Assembly (NCBI GenBank): GCA_029846755.1
Contig: JARWBI010000009.1
Location: 1-64,000 of the forward strand
Direction of reading: 5' to 3'
Source of the DNA: Falsirhodobacter flavus
GTDB taxonomy: Bacteria; Pseudomonadota; Alphaproteobacteria; Rhodobacterales; Rhodobacteraceae
DNA: 64,000 bases
The notes under the pieces were generated by a model. The model saw only the letters and a list, made by a program, of their open reading frames with translations, did not search any database and had not been told where the DNA came from. Positions 43,493-51,968 of this stretch are shown here, piece by piece. A program made the position numbers and the translations under genes. Position 1 is the stretch's first letter; every line of letters starts with the position of its first letter.

Positions 43493-43493
43493 C
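43478..43493. other. parS centromere-like site 1
   Basis: GTTGACAGCTGTCAAC is a perfect 16-base palindrome fitting the repABC parS consensus GTTNNNNGCNNNNAAC. It lies between repB and repC, the normal location in many repABC plasmids. RepB should bind it. The same 16 bases occur at 44604-44619, and the identity extends to AAA on the left side. Confidence 0.88.
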
Positions 43494-43533
43494 ACCCGTC
43501 TGTCCGACGGCGCGATTTTTTGCACCCTCGTGA

Positions 43534-44628
43534 ATGCAGATGAAGCATATTTCCATGACGCCCTTCGGGCGGCATCCGATGGCGGCTGGCCATCTGGAAC
43601 GGCAATCGCTGGCCGAAGCCCCCTGCCCTGCCGGTGCGGCGGACAAATGGGCCATCCTGCGCGATGTGGGCACGGCGCGGCGCGTTTTCGGCGTCAGCGA
43701 CCGCGACCTGATCGTCCTGCAGGGGCTGCTGTCCTTTCTGCCTACGGCGGATCTCGCGGCCGATATGCCGACGATCGTGTTTCCCTCTAACGCAAAGCTG
43801 GCGGAACGCGTGCATGGTATGCCGGAAAGCACCCTGCGCCGCCACATCGCCGCGCTGGTCGCCGCCGGGCTGATCCTGCGACACGACAGCCCCAACGGCA
43901 AACGCTATGCCCGCCGTGACATGTCGGGTCAGATCGCGCGCGCCTTTGGGTTCGACCTGCGCCCCCTGCTCGTCCGACAGCCCGAGATTGCTGCCGCCGC
44001 CCGCCGGGTCCACGAGGATGCCGCGCTCCTTCGCGACCTGCGCGAGGAGGTCACCCTGCGCCTGCGCGATGCCTCGCGTCTGTTGCCCAAGGATGCCGAA
44101 CGCTGCCTTGCGCTGCAACGCCTTCTGCGGCGCAAACTCACGCTGGCGCAGGTTCAGGATCTTCACCGCGAAACCGAGGATATCTTTGCCCGCGCTGCTG
44201 CCCTTGTCCCCCCGCCCGCAAGACTTTCAAGCGGCTGTGACAGCCAGAATGAGCGGCACATACAGGATTCAAACAAACCATTCCCTGACTCTGAAAAGAG
44301 CGCAGAAACGATCGCGGTTCGCACTGTTGTAGATAACTGTCCCAGCGTTCGCGATTACAGCACCGAAGCGATCACGACGTGGCAGCAATTGGTCGCGATT
44401 GCGGCTCTGGTCTGTCCGATGATGGGGATCACGCACGAAACCTGGCGCCACGCGCTGCGGTCCATGGGGTCCACGACCGCAGCGGCGACTGTGATCTGCA
44501 TTCTTGAGCGGTTCGACCAGATATCCCGCCCTGGCGCCTATCTTCGGGCGCTCGCCAAGAAGGAAGGGTTCAGCGTCATCCCCATGCTGGGCGCCTTGGG
44601 AAAGTTGACAGCTGTCAACCCGGCATGA
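43534..44628 (+). CDS. repC: Replication initiator RepC
   Basis: A 364-residue RepC initiator. The N-terminus MTPFGRHPMAAGHLERQ is the family hallmark; residues 45-130 form the DNA-binding winged helices (VFGVSDRDLIVLQGLLSFLP, TIVFPSNAKLAERVHGMPESTLRRHIAALVAAGLILRHDSPNGKRYARR). The C-terminal domain (ITTWQQLVAIAALVCPMMGI, RPGAYLRALAKK) is also typical. It initiates at an origin inside its own gene. Three in-frame ATGs lie close together (43534, 43540, 43555) without a strong ribosome site, in keeping with control by the antisense RNA. Confidence 0.96.
   Translation: MQMKHISMTPFGRHPMAAGHLERQSLAEAPCPAGAADKWAILRDVGTARRVFGVSDRDLIVLQGLLSFLPTADLAADMPTIVFPSNAKLAERVHGMPESTLRRHIAALVAAGLILRHDSPNGKRYARRDMSGQIARAFGFDLRPLLVRQPEIAAAARRVHEDAALLRDLREEVTLRLRDASRLLPKDAERCLALQRLLRRKLTLAQVQDLHRETEDIFARAAALVPPPARLSSGCDSQNERHIQDSNKPFPDSEKSAETIAVRTVVDNCPSVRDYSTEAITTWQQLVAIAALVCPMMGITHETWRHALRSMGSTTAAATVICILERFDQISRPGAYLRALAKKEGFSVIPMLGALGKLTAVNPA
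44221..44340. other. AT-enriched part of repC, candidate oriV
   Basis: By hand count these 120 bases are about half A+T, against roughly a third in the surroundings. RepABC origins have been mapped to an AT-rich region within repC between its two domains. The encoded part (SCDSQNERHIQDSNKP and following) is hydrophilic and linker-like, so the composition is not forced by a protein domain. Confidence 0.5.
44604..44619. other. parS centromere-like site 2, inside the end of repC
   Basis: A second exact GTTGACAGCTGTCAAC. It lies in the last codons of repC, where it encodes K-L-T-A-V-N in the reading frame KLTAVNPA, 9 bases before the stop. Thus repC is flanked by two identical sites 1126 bases apart. 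Confidence 0.88.
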
Positions 44629-44633
44629 GCTTG

Positions 44634-45407
44634 TCACACGGTCGGAACCGTCCCGCCGTCGATCACGTATTCCGCGCCGGTGATAGCCGCCGCGCGGTCC
44701 GAGGCAAGAAATGCGATCAGGTCCGCAACCTCGGACGGTCTGGCGGGCCTGCCCAGCGGAATGCCCCCAAGCGCGGCCATGACGATCGCCTTGCCGCCCG
44801 CGTAATCGGTGCCTGCCTCGGATGCCAGCCGTTCGGCCAGGCGGACCGAGGCTTCGGTCTCGATCCAGCCCGGCGAGACGCGATTGACCCGGATGCCCTT
44901 GGGCGCAAGTTCCTTGGACAGGCTCTTGCTATAGGTCGACAAGGCGGCCTTGGCAGCGGCATAGGCGGTCGTCGCCTCGGGTAATGGCATGCTGCGCTGG
45001 ATCGAGGTGACATGCACCACCGCGCCGCCGCCCTGCGCAAGCATCATCGGGATCAGGGCGCGATCCAGACGCAGCGCGGGGAACAGGTTCAAATCCAGTT
45101 CGCGCCGCCAGATCTCATCGTCCAACGCGGCAAACCCGCCGCCCGGGGCCGATGAACCGCCCAGCATGTGGACAAGGATGTCGAGCCCGCCCAGATGCGT
45201 GCCCACCGCTCCGGCAACCAAGGCACAGCCCTCTGCCGTGGTCAGATCGGCGGCGACGAAATCCCGATCCTCCTTGCGCCGCGATCGTGCGGTGGTCAGA
45301 ACCCGCGCGCCCAGATCGCGCAACAGGGCAACCGTGGCCGCGCCTGCGCCTTGCGTGCCGCCGGTCACCAGCGCGCGCTTGCCGGAAAGGTCGATGAAGG
45401 GGGCCAT
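44634..45407 (-). CDS. Short-chain dehydrogenase/reductase, FabG-like
   Basis: A 257-residue SDR with [12 protein letters not shown] for cofactor binding, Ser in [11 protein letters not shown], the active-site Tyr-X-X-X-Lys (YAAAKAAL) and a typical C-terminus ([19 protein letters not shown]). Its ATG shares a base with the stop of the NTF2-like gene, forming a two-gene operon divergent from a LysR gene that would normally control it. Substrate unknown. Confidence 0.92.
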   Translation of the reverse strand: MAPFIDLSGKRALVTGGTQGAGAATVALLRDLGARVLTTARSRRKEDRDFVAADLTTAEGCALVAGAVGTHLGGLDILVHMLGGSSAPGGGFAALDDEIWRRELDLNLFPALRLDRALIPMMLAQGGGAVVHVTSIQRSMPLPEATTAYAAAKAALSTYSKSLSKELAPKGIRVNRVSPGWIETEASVRLAERLASEAGTDYAGGKAIVMAALGGIPLGRPARPSEVADLIAFLASDRAAAITGAEYVIDGGTVPTV

Positions 45408-45706
45408 CACTTGATCTCCAACCGTGCGATCAGGTCGTCTTCGATCACGAAGGCGAAACGCAGCCGGGCAGGGCTGCCGGGGAAATCGCCGCTGACGTGT
45501 GCGTGGACGGTGGTGCCGTCGATGGCCTCGGGCCGGGTGCTGTGACAATACCTGTCCTTGCCGGATTGCCACCATGCGCGGATGGCGTCAGGGCCGCGAT
45601 GGGTTTCGCCCTCGTCATGCACCACGGCATGCGCGGCAAAGGCAGATGCAAGCGTCGCACCATCGGTGGCGCGAAAGAAACGGTCGATCGGTTCGGGAAG
45701 ATCCAT
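45407..45706 (-). CDS. NTF2/SnoaL-like small protein
   Basis: A 99-residue cone-shaped NTF2-fold protein ([39 protein letters not shown], then [19 protein letters not shown]). Such proteins act as isomerases, hydrolases or binding partners. It begins at ATG 45706 after AAGGAGACAGG and is coupled to the SDR gene that follows. Confidence 0.88.
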   Translation of the reverse strand: MDLPEPIDRFFRATDGATLASAFAAHAVVHDEGETHRGPDAIRAWWQSGKDRYCHSTRPEAIDGTTVHAHVSGDFPGSPARLRFAFVIEDDLIARLEIK

Positions 45707-45799
45707 ATCCTGTCTCCTTGACGTAATGGACGAAATGTAATCTTCCGCTATCATCGCGATAACCGGGACGGTCCGGTATGCCGTGATGACAGGATCGGG

Positions 45800-46690
45800 A
45801 TGATGCACAATGCGGGACTGAGGGAGCTGATGGCGGTGATGGCCGTTGCGCGGCGCAGATCGTTCCGCGCGGCGGCGTCCGACTTGGACATGTCCACCAC
45901 GGCGCTGTCGCACACCATCGCGCGGATGGAGGCAGGGCTGGGCGTGCGCCTGTTCCACCGCACGACCCGCAGCGTCGCGCTGACCGAGGCGGGGGAAGCC
46001 TTCGTTGCGCAGATCGCGCCGGCCCTGTCCGAAATCCAGGGCGCGATGGAGGCTGTTCAGGCCCGCCGCGAAAGCCCCTCCGGCACGCTGCGCATCAACG
46101 CCTCGCGCGTGGGCGGGTGCGAGGTGATCGGGCCGCTGGTGCTGGAATTCCTGCGCCGTTTTCCCGAAATGCAGGTCGATCTGGTGACCGAGGAACGGCT
46201 GGTCGATATCGTGGCCGAGGGGTTCGACATGGGCATCCGTCCGGCGCATCTGGTGCCCAGCGACATGATCGCGCTGCCGGTGGGCAAGGTGTAGCGTTAC
46301 GCCGTGGTGGCCGCGCCGGACTATTTCGCGCAGCGTCCCATGCCGCTGGTGCCAGCCGATCTGATGGGCCATGACTGCATCCGCGTGCGGCTTCCGAACG
46401 GCACACCCTTTCGCTGGCATTTCGAAAGGGCAGGGGAGGCGCTGCACCTCGACGTGCCCGGGCGCCTGACGCTGGACGAGGCCGACATCGCGCGGCGGGC
46501 GGTGCTGGCGGGCGGGATGATCGGCTTCTTTCTGGAACAAAGCGTGATCGAGGATATCGCAGCCGGTCGTCTGATCCGGCTGCTGGAAGACTGGACGCCG
46601 CCAAGACCGGGGTTCAGCCTGTATTACGCAAGCCGCCGCAATCCTTCGGCGGGCATGGCGGCGTTTCTCGCCCTTGCGCGGGGCTCATAG
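45800..46690 (+). pseudogene. LysR-family regulator interrupted by an amber codon
   Basis: A 296-codon LysR frame with an N-terminal helix-turn-helix (ELMAVMAVARRRSFRAAASDLDMSTTALSHTIARMEAGLGVRLFHRTTRSV) and a full substrate-binding domain, but with a TAG at 46292-46294. The two halves are in the same frame: before it IALPVGKV, after it RYAVVAAPDYFAQRP. Homologues usually have Gln or a similar residue at that spot, and CAG to TAG is a single change. The first part alone (165 residues) could still bind DNA. It would regulate the divergent SDR/NTF2 operon. A sequencing error is also possible. Confidence 0.85.
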
Positions 46691-46693
46691 CTG

Positions 46694-47038
46694 TCAGATC
46701 GCGACTTGCGCGTGCTGCACCACCGTCCAGTCCTCGTGCCCCTTGCGGCGATAGACCGAGGTGCAGGCCGCCGCGAAACGCGTATCGCCCTTTCTGGCCT
46801 CCACGCGGTATCCGGCGACGATCAGCCCTTCTTGCGGGCGCGACACTACGCGGTCCGAAAACGCCACATCGTCCCAGTCCGGGGTGCCGCTGACAGCGTC
46901 GATCGCCGCCTCTCCTCGGACGAGGTTCGGCGCATGGCTCAGCGCCATGACGCATTCGGGATCGACCTTTTCGTGATACCGCTCCTCCGAGGTCTTCCAC
47001 AGGCTTTCCTCGAAGCTCCAGATACGTTCGTCATCCAT
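46694..47038 (-). CDS. DUF4440/NTF2-like protein
   Basis: A 114-residue NTF2-superfamily protein (IWSFEESLWKTSEERYHEKVDPECVMALSHAP, RFAAACTSVYRRKGHEDWTVVQHAQVAI). The ATG at 47038 follows AAGGAGAG. It ends 3 bases from the stop of the broken LysR gene on the opposite strand. Function unknown; these proteins are often found as small stand-alone enzymes or binding domains. Confidence 0.85.
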   Translation of the reverse strand: MDDERIWSFEESLWKTSEERYHEKVDPECVMALSHAPNLVRGEAAIDAVSGTPDWDDVAFSDRVVSRPQEGLIVAGYRVEARKGDTRFAAACTSVYRRKGHEDWTVVQHAQVAI

Positions 47039-47093
47039 TCCGCTCTCCTTGCAGGTGCGGGGGGTGAACCGATCCGGGGGGCAGGTGTTCCCG

Positions 47094-47720
47094 TCAGAAG
47101 GCGATGCGCGGGTCGTGGAAATCGGTGACCGAAAAGGCGGCCCCTGCGCGGCGCAGGTCCGCATCGCCCAGCGTGGTCGCGATGCCGATGGTGCGGATGC
47201 CGGCAGCGACGGCCGCGCGGATGCCGGGGATGGAATCCTCGAAGGCCAGCGCCTCGGACGCGGTGGCGCCAAGACGGTCCAGCGCGGTCAGATAGGGCAG
47301 GGGGTCGGGCTTGGGGCGGTCCATCTCGTCGCCATGGACGATGGTGTCGAAGGCCCCGTCAAGGCCGATGGCCGCCAGCATGTGATCGACATTGGCGCGC
47401 GGCGCGTTGGTGACCAGCGCCAGGCCCAACCCGCCCCGTCTGGCGGCGGCGATCAGGTCCGCCGCCCCGGCCAGCGGCACCAGATCGGCGGCATAGTCGC
47501 GAAACAGCGCTTCCTTGCGCGACAGCAGTTCGGCGTGATCGTCGCGGTCCGGGAACAGGTGGCGCCCGACCTCGGCGTTGGACCGGCCCGAGATCTGGTC
47601 GCGATACATCGCCTCGTCCATGGTCAGCCCGTGTTCGCCCAGCAGGTGCTGCAATGCGCGCAGGTGGATCGGGTCGGTATGGGTCAGCGTTCCGTCAAGA
47701 TCGAACAGCAGAGCCTTCAT
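47094..47720 (-). CDS. pgmB: Beta-phosphoglucomutase-like HAD phosphatase
   Basis: A 208-residue HAD enzyme with the aspartate pair DLDGTLT (Asp8 nucleophile), motif II Thr in LALVTNAPRAN, the conserved Lys in DRPKPDP and motif III EDSIPGIRAA. Its gene overlaps that of a GH65 phosphorylase (ATGA), the standard pairing in which the phosphorylase releases beta-glucose 1-phosphate and this mutase makes glucose 6-phosphate. The cap region is that of the beta-PGM group. Confidence 0.9.
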   Translation of the reverse strand: MKALLFDLDGTLTHTDPIHLRALQHLLGEHGLTMDEAMYRDQISGRSNAEVGRHLFPDRDDHAELLSRKEALFRDYAADLVPLAGAADLIAAARRGGLGLALVTNAPRANVDHMLAAIGLDGAFDTIVHGDEMDRPKPDPLPYLTALDRLGATASEALAFEDSIPGIRAAVAAGIRTIGIATTLGDADLRRAGAAFSVTDFHDPRIAF

Positions 47721-50059
47721 TCGATGGTCCCTTCATATGTCGCGCCGGGCGGCAGATCGTGCGGGATGCCCCGGACCAGCAGCGGCACAGGCCCGTGATT
47801 GCCGCCATCGGCATGGATGGCGATCCGCCCCCGGTCCAGTGTGACCGCGACCGAATTGGAACGAAAGAGCACATGCGCCGCGATGCGGGCGATATGCCCC
47901 TGCGGCGCGGGATCGACGATCAGCGCCTCCTCGGCGGGTCGAAGGCCAAGGTGGATGCGCTGCACGATGTCGATGGACGCGGCCATCGCGCCCAGATGAA
48001 TGCCCTTTTCGGTGCCGGAATGGCCGGTTTCGGCATCGTCGGGATGCAGCGCGCCGCGAAAGATGCGCCATGCCTTTTCCGGTGCCAGCCGCGCCAGCGC
48101 CCCGGCATAGATCAGGTCCGACAGGCTGGAATCATGCGAGGTGCGGGCAAGGTCCGCTTCGATGGTGCGGCAGATGATCTCGGGCGGGGCAGGGTGGCCC
48201 ATCCTGGCCAGCAGGGCGGAAAGCTCGTCCGGGGTGAACAGATGGCCCAGCATGGCGAAGGTCGCCTGCTTCTGGGCCTGAAGCGCGTTGATGTCGCCGC
48301 CCTGCGCCTCGATGAACCAGTCCAGCCTTTCGCCGGGGTGGTCGCGCTCGTGCGCTTCCATGTCGAAGGGGCGAAGCGTGTCATAGCGGTCGAAGGGCAG
48401 GAACCGCCCCTGATCGTCGCGGACCAGATGCAGATGCGCGGCGATATGGGCCCAGTGCCGCGCCTCGTCCGCGCCGACGGCCAGCCGCGCGGTCACGGCA
48501 TCGCGGTGGCAGGCGGGCAGGCGGTCCAGCGCCTTTGCCGCGTGGATCAGCACCCAGGCGGCCATGACGTTGGTATAGGTTTCGTCGTCCAGCCCCGGTG
48601 CCTCTGCGCCGGGATATCGGGTGTGGAATTCGTCCGGCCCGACCACGCCGCGCAGGGTGAAGCGGCCTTCGATGCCCGGATGCGGTTTCGCCAGCGAAGC
48701 CCACATACGCGCGATCTCGACCATCAGTTCGGCGCCATAGCTGGCCATGAAATCGAAATCCCCGGTGGCAAGGAAATAGCGCCAGACGTTATGCGCGATG
48801 GCCGATCCGACGTGGAACTGATACCGCGTGTCGTCGCGCATCCAGCGCCCGGATTTGGGGTTCTTCTGGAACTCGGGCGTCTCTTCGAAACCCACGGTGC
48901 CGCTGCGCCACGGGAACAGCGCCCCCTCCAGCCCGGCATCGCGCGCCCGCCGCCGCGCCGCATCCAGCCGCCGATGCCGATACAGCAGGGCCGAGCGCAC
49001 CACGTCCGGCAGATGCAGGCTCAGGAACGACAGCGAAAGCATGTCGTCCCAGAAGATGTGGCCGTGATACGCCTCTTGCCACCCGCGCGAGGGCAGGCCC
49101 GCATCCGACAGCGCCGCATGGGGCGATGCGGTTTGCAGCAGGTGGAAGCTGTGCAGCGCCAGCGCGCGGGACAATTCGGCCCCGTCCACCTCCAGCCGGC
49201 AGCGGCCGCGAAGCTGCGCCCATGCGCGGATATGGTCCTCGCGCAGCGCGTCGTGGCATCGCGCCTCGGCCGCCGCCGCTGCGGCCGTTTCGCCGGGATC
49301 GCCGATGGCGTGATCGCGCGAGGTGCAGGTGATGCCGACCTTTTCGATGCAAAGGGTCGCGCCTTGGGGCAGATCGACCTCCGGCCCCTCAACGCGGCTT
49401 TCATCGACGCGAAGGGTCGTGCGGGCGGCGACGGCGATCTCCACATCGGTGCCGATGGTGCGCGCGTGGCCCGCCGCCAGATGGCGCAGCGCCTGCGGGT
49501 CATAGCCGCCCTCATCCGCGATGACGTTGCCGATGCCGCCGTCGATGCCGGACCGGACCACGACGCGCCCCGACCAGTCGATCGCGCGCAGACGCGTGCG
49601 CAGCGCCCCAAGCCGCGCCGTCGCCATCGACACGAAGCGTTCCTCGTTGAATTCCGACAGGCGGCCCGCCCCGTCGCGGAACGTCACCTCGCGCGTCAGG
49701 ATCGCGGTCCGCAGGTCCAGCTGCTGGCGATAGCTGACGATGCGCACCCGGTCGAAGGACAGCCATTCGTCACCCAGCCGGAACGACAGGTCCAGCCAGT
49801 TGGGCAGGTTCGCCAGCGAATCCGTAGCCACATCCACGCCTTCGACGGTGCCGGTCAGGCGGGCATAGCATCCGGCGCGGTAAAGGCCGGGGCGGTGGCA
49901 GGGGCCTGCCCGCTCCTCTGGAGCGGACGCGCGCATGTGAAGAAAGCCGTTGCCGATGGACAGAAGGGATTCGCGGCGCAGCTCGTCTTCGGGGTCGTAA
50001 TGGTCGAAACCGAGGATATGGGCATCGTCACGGGTCGGAAGGGCGGAATGCTGCGTCAA
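47717..50059 (-). CDS. GH65 disaccharide phosphorylase (maltose/trehalose/kojibiose type)
   Basis: A 780-residue inverting phosphorylase with the (alpha/alpha)6 barrel. The general acid Glu is in VVGPDEFHTRYPG (about residue 475), and the phosphate-site region is SGTEKGIHLGAMA near 660. The N-terminal beta-sandwich starts LGFDHYDPEDELRRESLLSIGNGFLHMR, fully typical. The start is a TTG at 50059, giving MTQHSALPTRDDA; no ATG stands earlier in the frame. It cleaves an alpha-glucoside with phosphate; the linkage cannot be told. No sugar transporter lies next to it, unlike the usual arrangement. Confidence 0.93.
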   Translation of the reverse strand: MTQHSALPTRDDAHILGFDHYDPEDELRRESLLSIGNGFLHMRASAPEERAGPCHRPGLYRAGCYARLTGTVEGVDVATDSLANLPNWLDLSFRLGDEWLSFDRVRIVSYRQQLDLRTAILTREVTFRDGAGRLSEFNEERFVSMATARLGALRTRLRAIDWSGRVVVRSGIDGGIGNVIADEGGYDPQALRHLAAGHARTIGTDVEIAVAARTTLRVDESRVEGPEVDLPQGATLCIEKVGITCTSRDHAIGDPGETAAAAAAEARCHDALREDHIRAWAQLRGRCRLEVDGAELSRALALHSFHLLQTASPHAALSDAGLPSRGWQEAYHGHIFWDDMLSLSFLSLHLPDVVRSALLYRHRRLDAARRRARDAGLEGALFPWRSGTVGFEETPEFQKNPKSGRWMRDDTRYQFHVGSAIAHNVWRYFLATGDFDFMASYGAELMVEIARMWASLAKPHPGIEGRFTLRGVVGPDEFHTRYPGAEAPGLDDETYTNVMAAWVLIHAAKALDRLPACHRDAVTARLAVGADEARHWAHIAAHLHLVRDDQGRFLPFDRYDTLRPFDMEAHERDHPGERLDWFIEAQGGDINALQAQKQATFAMLGHLFTPDELSALLARMGHPAPPEIICRTIEADLARTSHDSSLSDLIYAGALARLAPEKAWRIFRGALHPDDAETGHSGTEKGIHLGAMAASIDIVQRIHLGLRPAEEALIVDPAPQGHIARIAAHVLFRSNSVAVTLDRGRIAIHADGGNHGPVPLLVRGIPHDLPPGATYEGTIE

Positions 50060-50515
50060 GGATCACCGGGCGCTGAGGGGTCGCGTCACCAATCCGCGGC
50101 GCCGGCAGCGGGTTCCGCGTTGCGACAAAAGGGGTCAGCGCGGGCGCGCCTGTCACCTGTCTGAAAAGACATGTCCGCTTTGGCAACTTCTCCGACGCGC
50201 GAATCTCTGCGATGTCATGCACGCGGATGAGATGATGTTCGCGCCAGAAGCGCCTTGCCTGCCCCGTCCCTCAAGCGAGAAAGGGACATCAGTTCGCCGC
50301 GACGTTGTTCCGAGTTTCTGATTACCTGTTGATTGTTAACAAGTTACTTCGATTACGAGTTGGTTCATTTTCCAGTATTGCCGGGATTTGGTGATACCAG
50401 CGGCGGCAGGCTTCCCCCTGTCGCCGCTTGTTTTCTTTCCGCTGCCGTTTCGGGCGCGGAACAAATATCCGTCCCCCTCGATTGAAAAGCGGAACAAGTT
50501 TTGGAAACCGATTGC
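50060..50515. other. Gene-poor stretch before the small-ORF cluster
   Basis: No convincing gene was seen. The part from about 50300 to 50360 is unusually AT-rich for this window and includes the palindrome TTGTTAACAA (50333-50342). It could hold promoters for the GH65 operon (minus) and for the tiny reading frames downstream (plus). No long repeat, tRNA or terminator was found. Confidence 0.4.
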
Positions 50516-50593
50516 ATGGAAAAGACGCTGCTGGTCATGATCGTCATCGGTGTCGTCCTGATCGTCATGACGGGGGTCGCCGCCACGCATTGA
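50516..50593 (+). CDS. Possible 25-residue membrane peptide
   Basis: A frame that encodes one hydrophobic span: MEKTLLVMIVIGVVLIVMTG, then VAATH. A single-helix micropeptide of this look is common in alphaproteobacterial intergenic regions, but the upstream site (GGAAACC) is weak and coding cannot be proven by eye. Confidence 0.35.
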   Translation: MEKTLLVMIVIGVVLIVMTGVAATH

Positions 50594-50698
50594 CTCACAC
50601 GCCGGTTGCAAGGATCGCGTCAGGGCGTATGGTTGGGTTCAGCCCCCAAGACACGCGCCCGCCCGAATCGGGCGCACCTTGCCAAGATCGGAACTGCC

Positions 50699-50800
50699 AT
50701 GTTCCTTCCGTTGCTGCTTGTGGTCGAAACCGCCGCCTTCGTCTTAGGGATGGCCGGCGTTGGCATATGCGCTGCGCTGTTCATCCTGTCGCGATGGTGA
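50699..50800 (+). CDS. Possible 33-residue membrane peptide
   Basis: A frame with one hydrophobic span (MFLPLLLVVETAAFVLGMAG, then VGICAALFILSRW). No good ribosome site stands before ATG 50699; an in-frame GTG lies farther upstream. It resembles the preceding micropeptide only in type. It may be chance. Confidence 0.35.
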   Translation: MFLPLLLVVETAAFVLGMAGVGICAALFILSRW

Positions 50801-50874
50801 AGGTTTTCCAAAACAACGCGGGTCTTGCCACCTTTTCGCCCTAGCTATGGCTTCTGCATGAAACTGGAGGGCAC

Positions 50875-51027
50875 ATGGCTGGATACCACAAGCGCATCGA
50901 CGAAGTGACTGCCGCCGCGCAGGAGATCATGGATGCCGAACGCGAGGCCCGTGACAGCAAGACCGCGCGGCTGCGTGCGGCCCGGCTTGCCGCACAGGCC
51001 GCGCCGACGAAGGCATCGAAGGACTGA
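50875..51027 (+). CDS. Small charged helical protein
   Basis: A 50-residue protein (MAGYHKRIDEVTAAAQEIMD, then AEREARDSKTARLRAARLAA) that should be almost wholly helical, with alternating charges and alanines. A clear TGGAGGG ribosome site supports ATG 50875. A perfect 20-base palindrome follows the stop. No family is recognised; similar small helical proteins occur widely in Rhodobacterales. Confidence 0.6.
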   Translation: MAGYHKRIDEVTAAAQEIMDAEREARDSKTARLRAARLAAQAAPTKASKD

Positions 51028-51040
51028 TCCCAAGGCAAGA

Positions 51041-51060
51041 GCGGCCCCGGCCGGGGCCGC
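51041..51060. terminator. GC-only hairpin between convergent genes
   Basis: GCGGCCCCGGCCGGGGCCGC is a perfect 20-base palindrome lying between the stops of the small gene (51027) and the DapA-like gene (51067). It could act in both directions. No U-tract is present on either side. Confidence 0.5.
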
Positions 51061-51066
51061 CGCCGT

Positions 51067-51963
51067 TCACGCGGCCTTCTGCGCGGCGATGATCGCCTCC
51101 AGCTCTGCCCGTTCGGCCTGCGACAGTTTCGGCACGCCAGGAAGGCGCACCGCACCCATATCGGTCCCAAGGATCGCCAGCGCCTCCTTCACCACGGTCA
51201 CGTTCGATCCGTTGCGGTAATGGGTGCGCAGCTCCTCGAACCCCGCGAAACGGTTGATGAGCTTTCGCGCCGCCGGATAATCGCCCCGGACCAGCGCGGC
51301 ATGAACCTGAAGCGAGATTTCGGGGAAGACGTTGACGAAACCCGAAGTGAACCCCTGCGCGCCGATGGCATAGAAGGCGGGGGCCCATGCCTCGGCCAGG
51401 CCGCAGACCCAGATCGTGTCCAGATCCTCGGTCTGGCGGATCACGTCGGCCAGCAGCATCAGGTTGGTCGAGGCGTATTTGACCCCGGCGATATTTTCAT
51501 GTGCGCCCAAGCGGCGGAAATCATCCACCGCAAAGGTGTCGGTGCGGACATAGGCGATGACCGGGACGGTCGCGGCATCGGCCAGCGACAGGAAATAATC
51601 CACCTGCGCGCCGGGGCTGGCGAAGGGGTCCATCGGATGGTGGCTCATGATCGCGCCGCAGCCCGCGGCGATGGCGTCGCGCGCCAGCGACTTCGCCTCG
51701 ACCAGCGACCGGCCCACGGCAGCGCTGATGAGCGTGCGGTCCCCGGCGGCTTCGGCGGTGATGGCGTGGACGCGGCGGATCTCGTCCAGCGACAACGAGA
51801 AGAACTCCCCCGTATTGCCCGCCGCCATCAGGTTGTGGATGCCCGCATCCGCCAGCCGCCGGATCAGCGGCGCCAGAAGCCCCGCATCGATCTGCCCGTC
51901 CCGGTCGTAAGGCGTCACCGGAACGCCCGAAATGCCCTTGAGCGCCTGCCTGATCTTTTCCAT
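51067..51963 (-). CDS. DapA-family lyase, likely 5-dehydro-4-deoxyglucarate dehydratase or related
   Basis: A 298-residue class-I aldolase-fold protein. The Schiff-base Lys is Lys162 (AGVKYAST) and the partner Tyr is Tyr138 (VIAYVRTD). The phosphate/carboxylate loop is AAGNTGEFFSLS, which resembles KdgD (GGTGEFFSL) more than dihydrodipicolinate synthase (GTTGE). With an enolase-superfamily dehydratase in the same island, it probably processes the 2-keto-3-deoxy acid made from a sugar acid. It lies downstream of the GntR gene (5 bases), likely one transcript. Confidence 0.88.
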   Translation of the reverse strand: MEKIRQALKGISGVPVTPYDRDGQIDAGLLAPLIRRLADAGIHNLMAAGNTGEFFSLSLDEIRRVHAITAEAAGDRTLISAAVGRSLVEAKSLARDAIAAGCGAIMSHHPMDPFASPGAQVDYFLSLADAATVPVIAYVRTDTFAVDDFRRLGAHENIAGVKYASTNLMLLADVIRQTEDLDTIWVCGLAEAWAPAFYAIGAQGFTSGFVNVFPEISLQVHAALVRGDYPAARKLINRFAGFEELRTHYRNGSNVTVVKEALAILGTDMGAVRLPGVPKLSQAERAELEAIIAAQKAA

Positions 51964-51968
51964 TCGGG

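Noticed and set aside
44634-44658. TGTCACA followed by CGTC after the repC stop, a possible second ECF41 promoter
   Set aside because: The spacer is only about 10 bases instead of 16, and no plus-strand gene follows.
47654-50164. An 836-codon plus-strand frame opposite the GH65 gene
   Set aside because: Same reason: GH65 and PgmB motifs are intact on the minus strand, and the opposite translation has biased composition.
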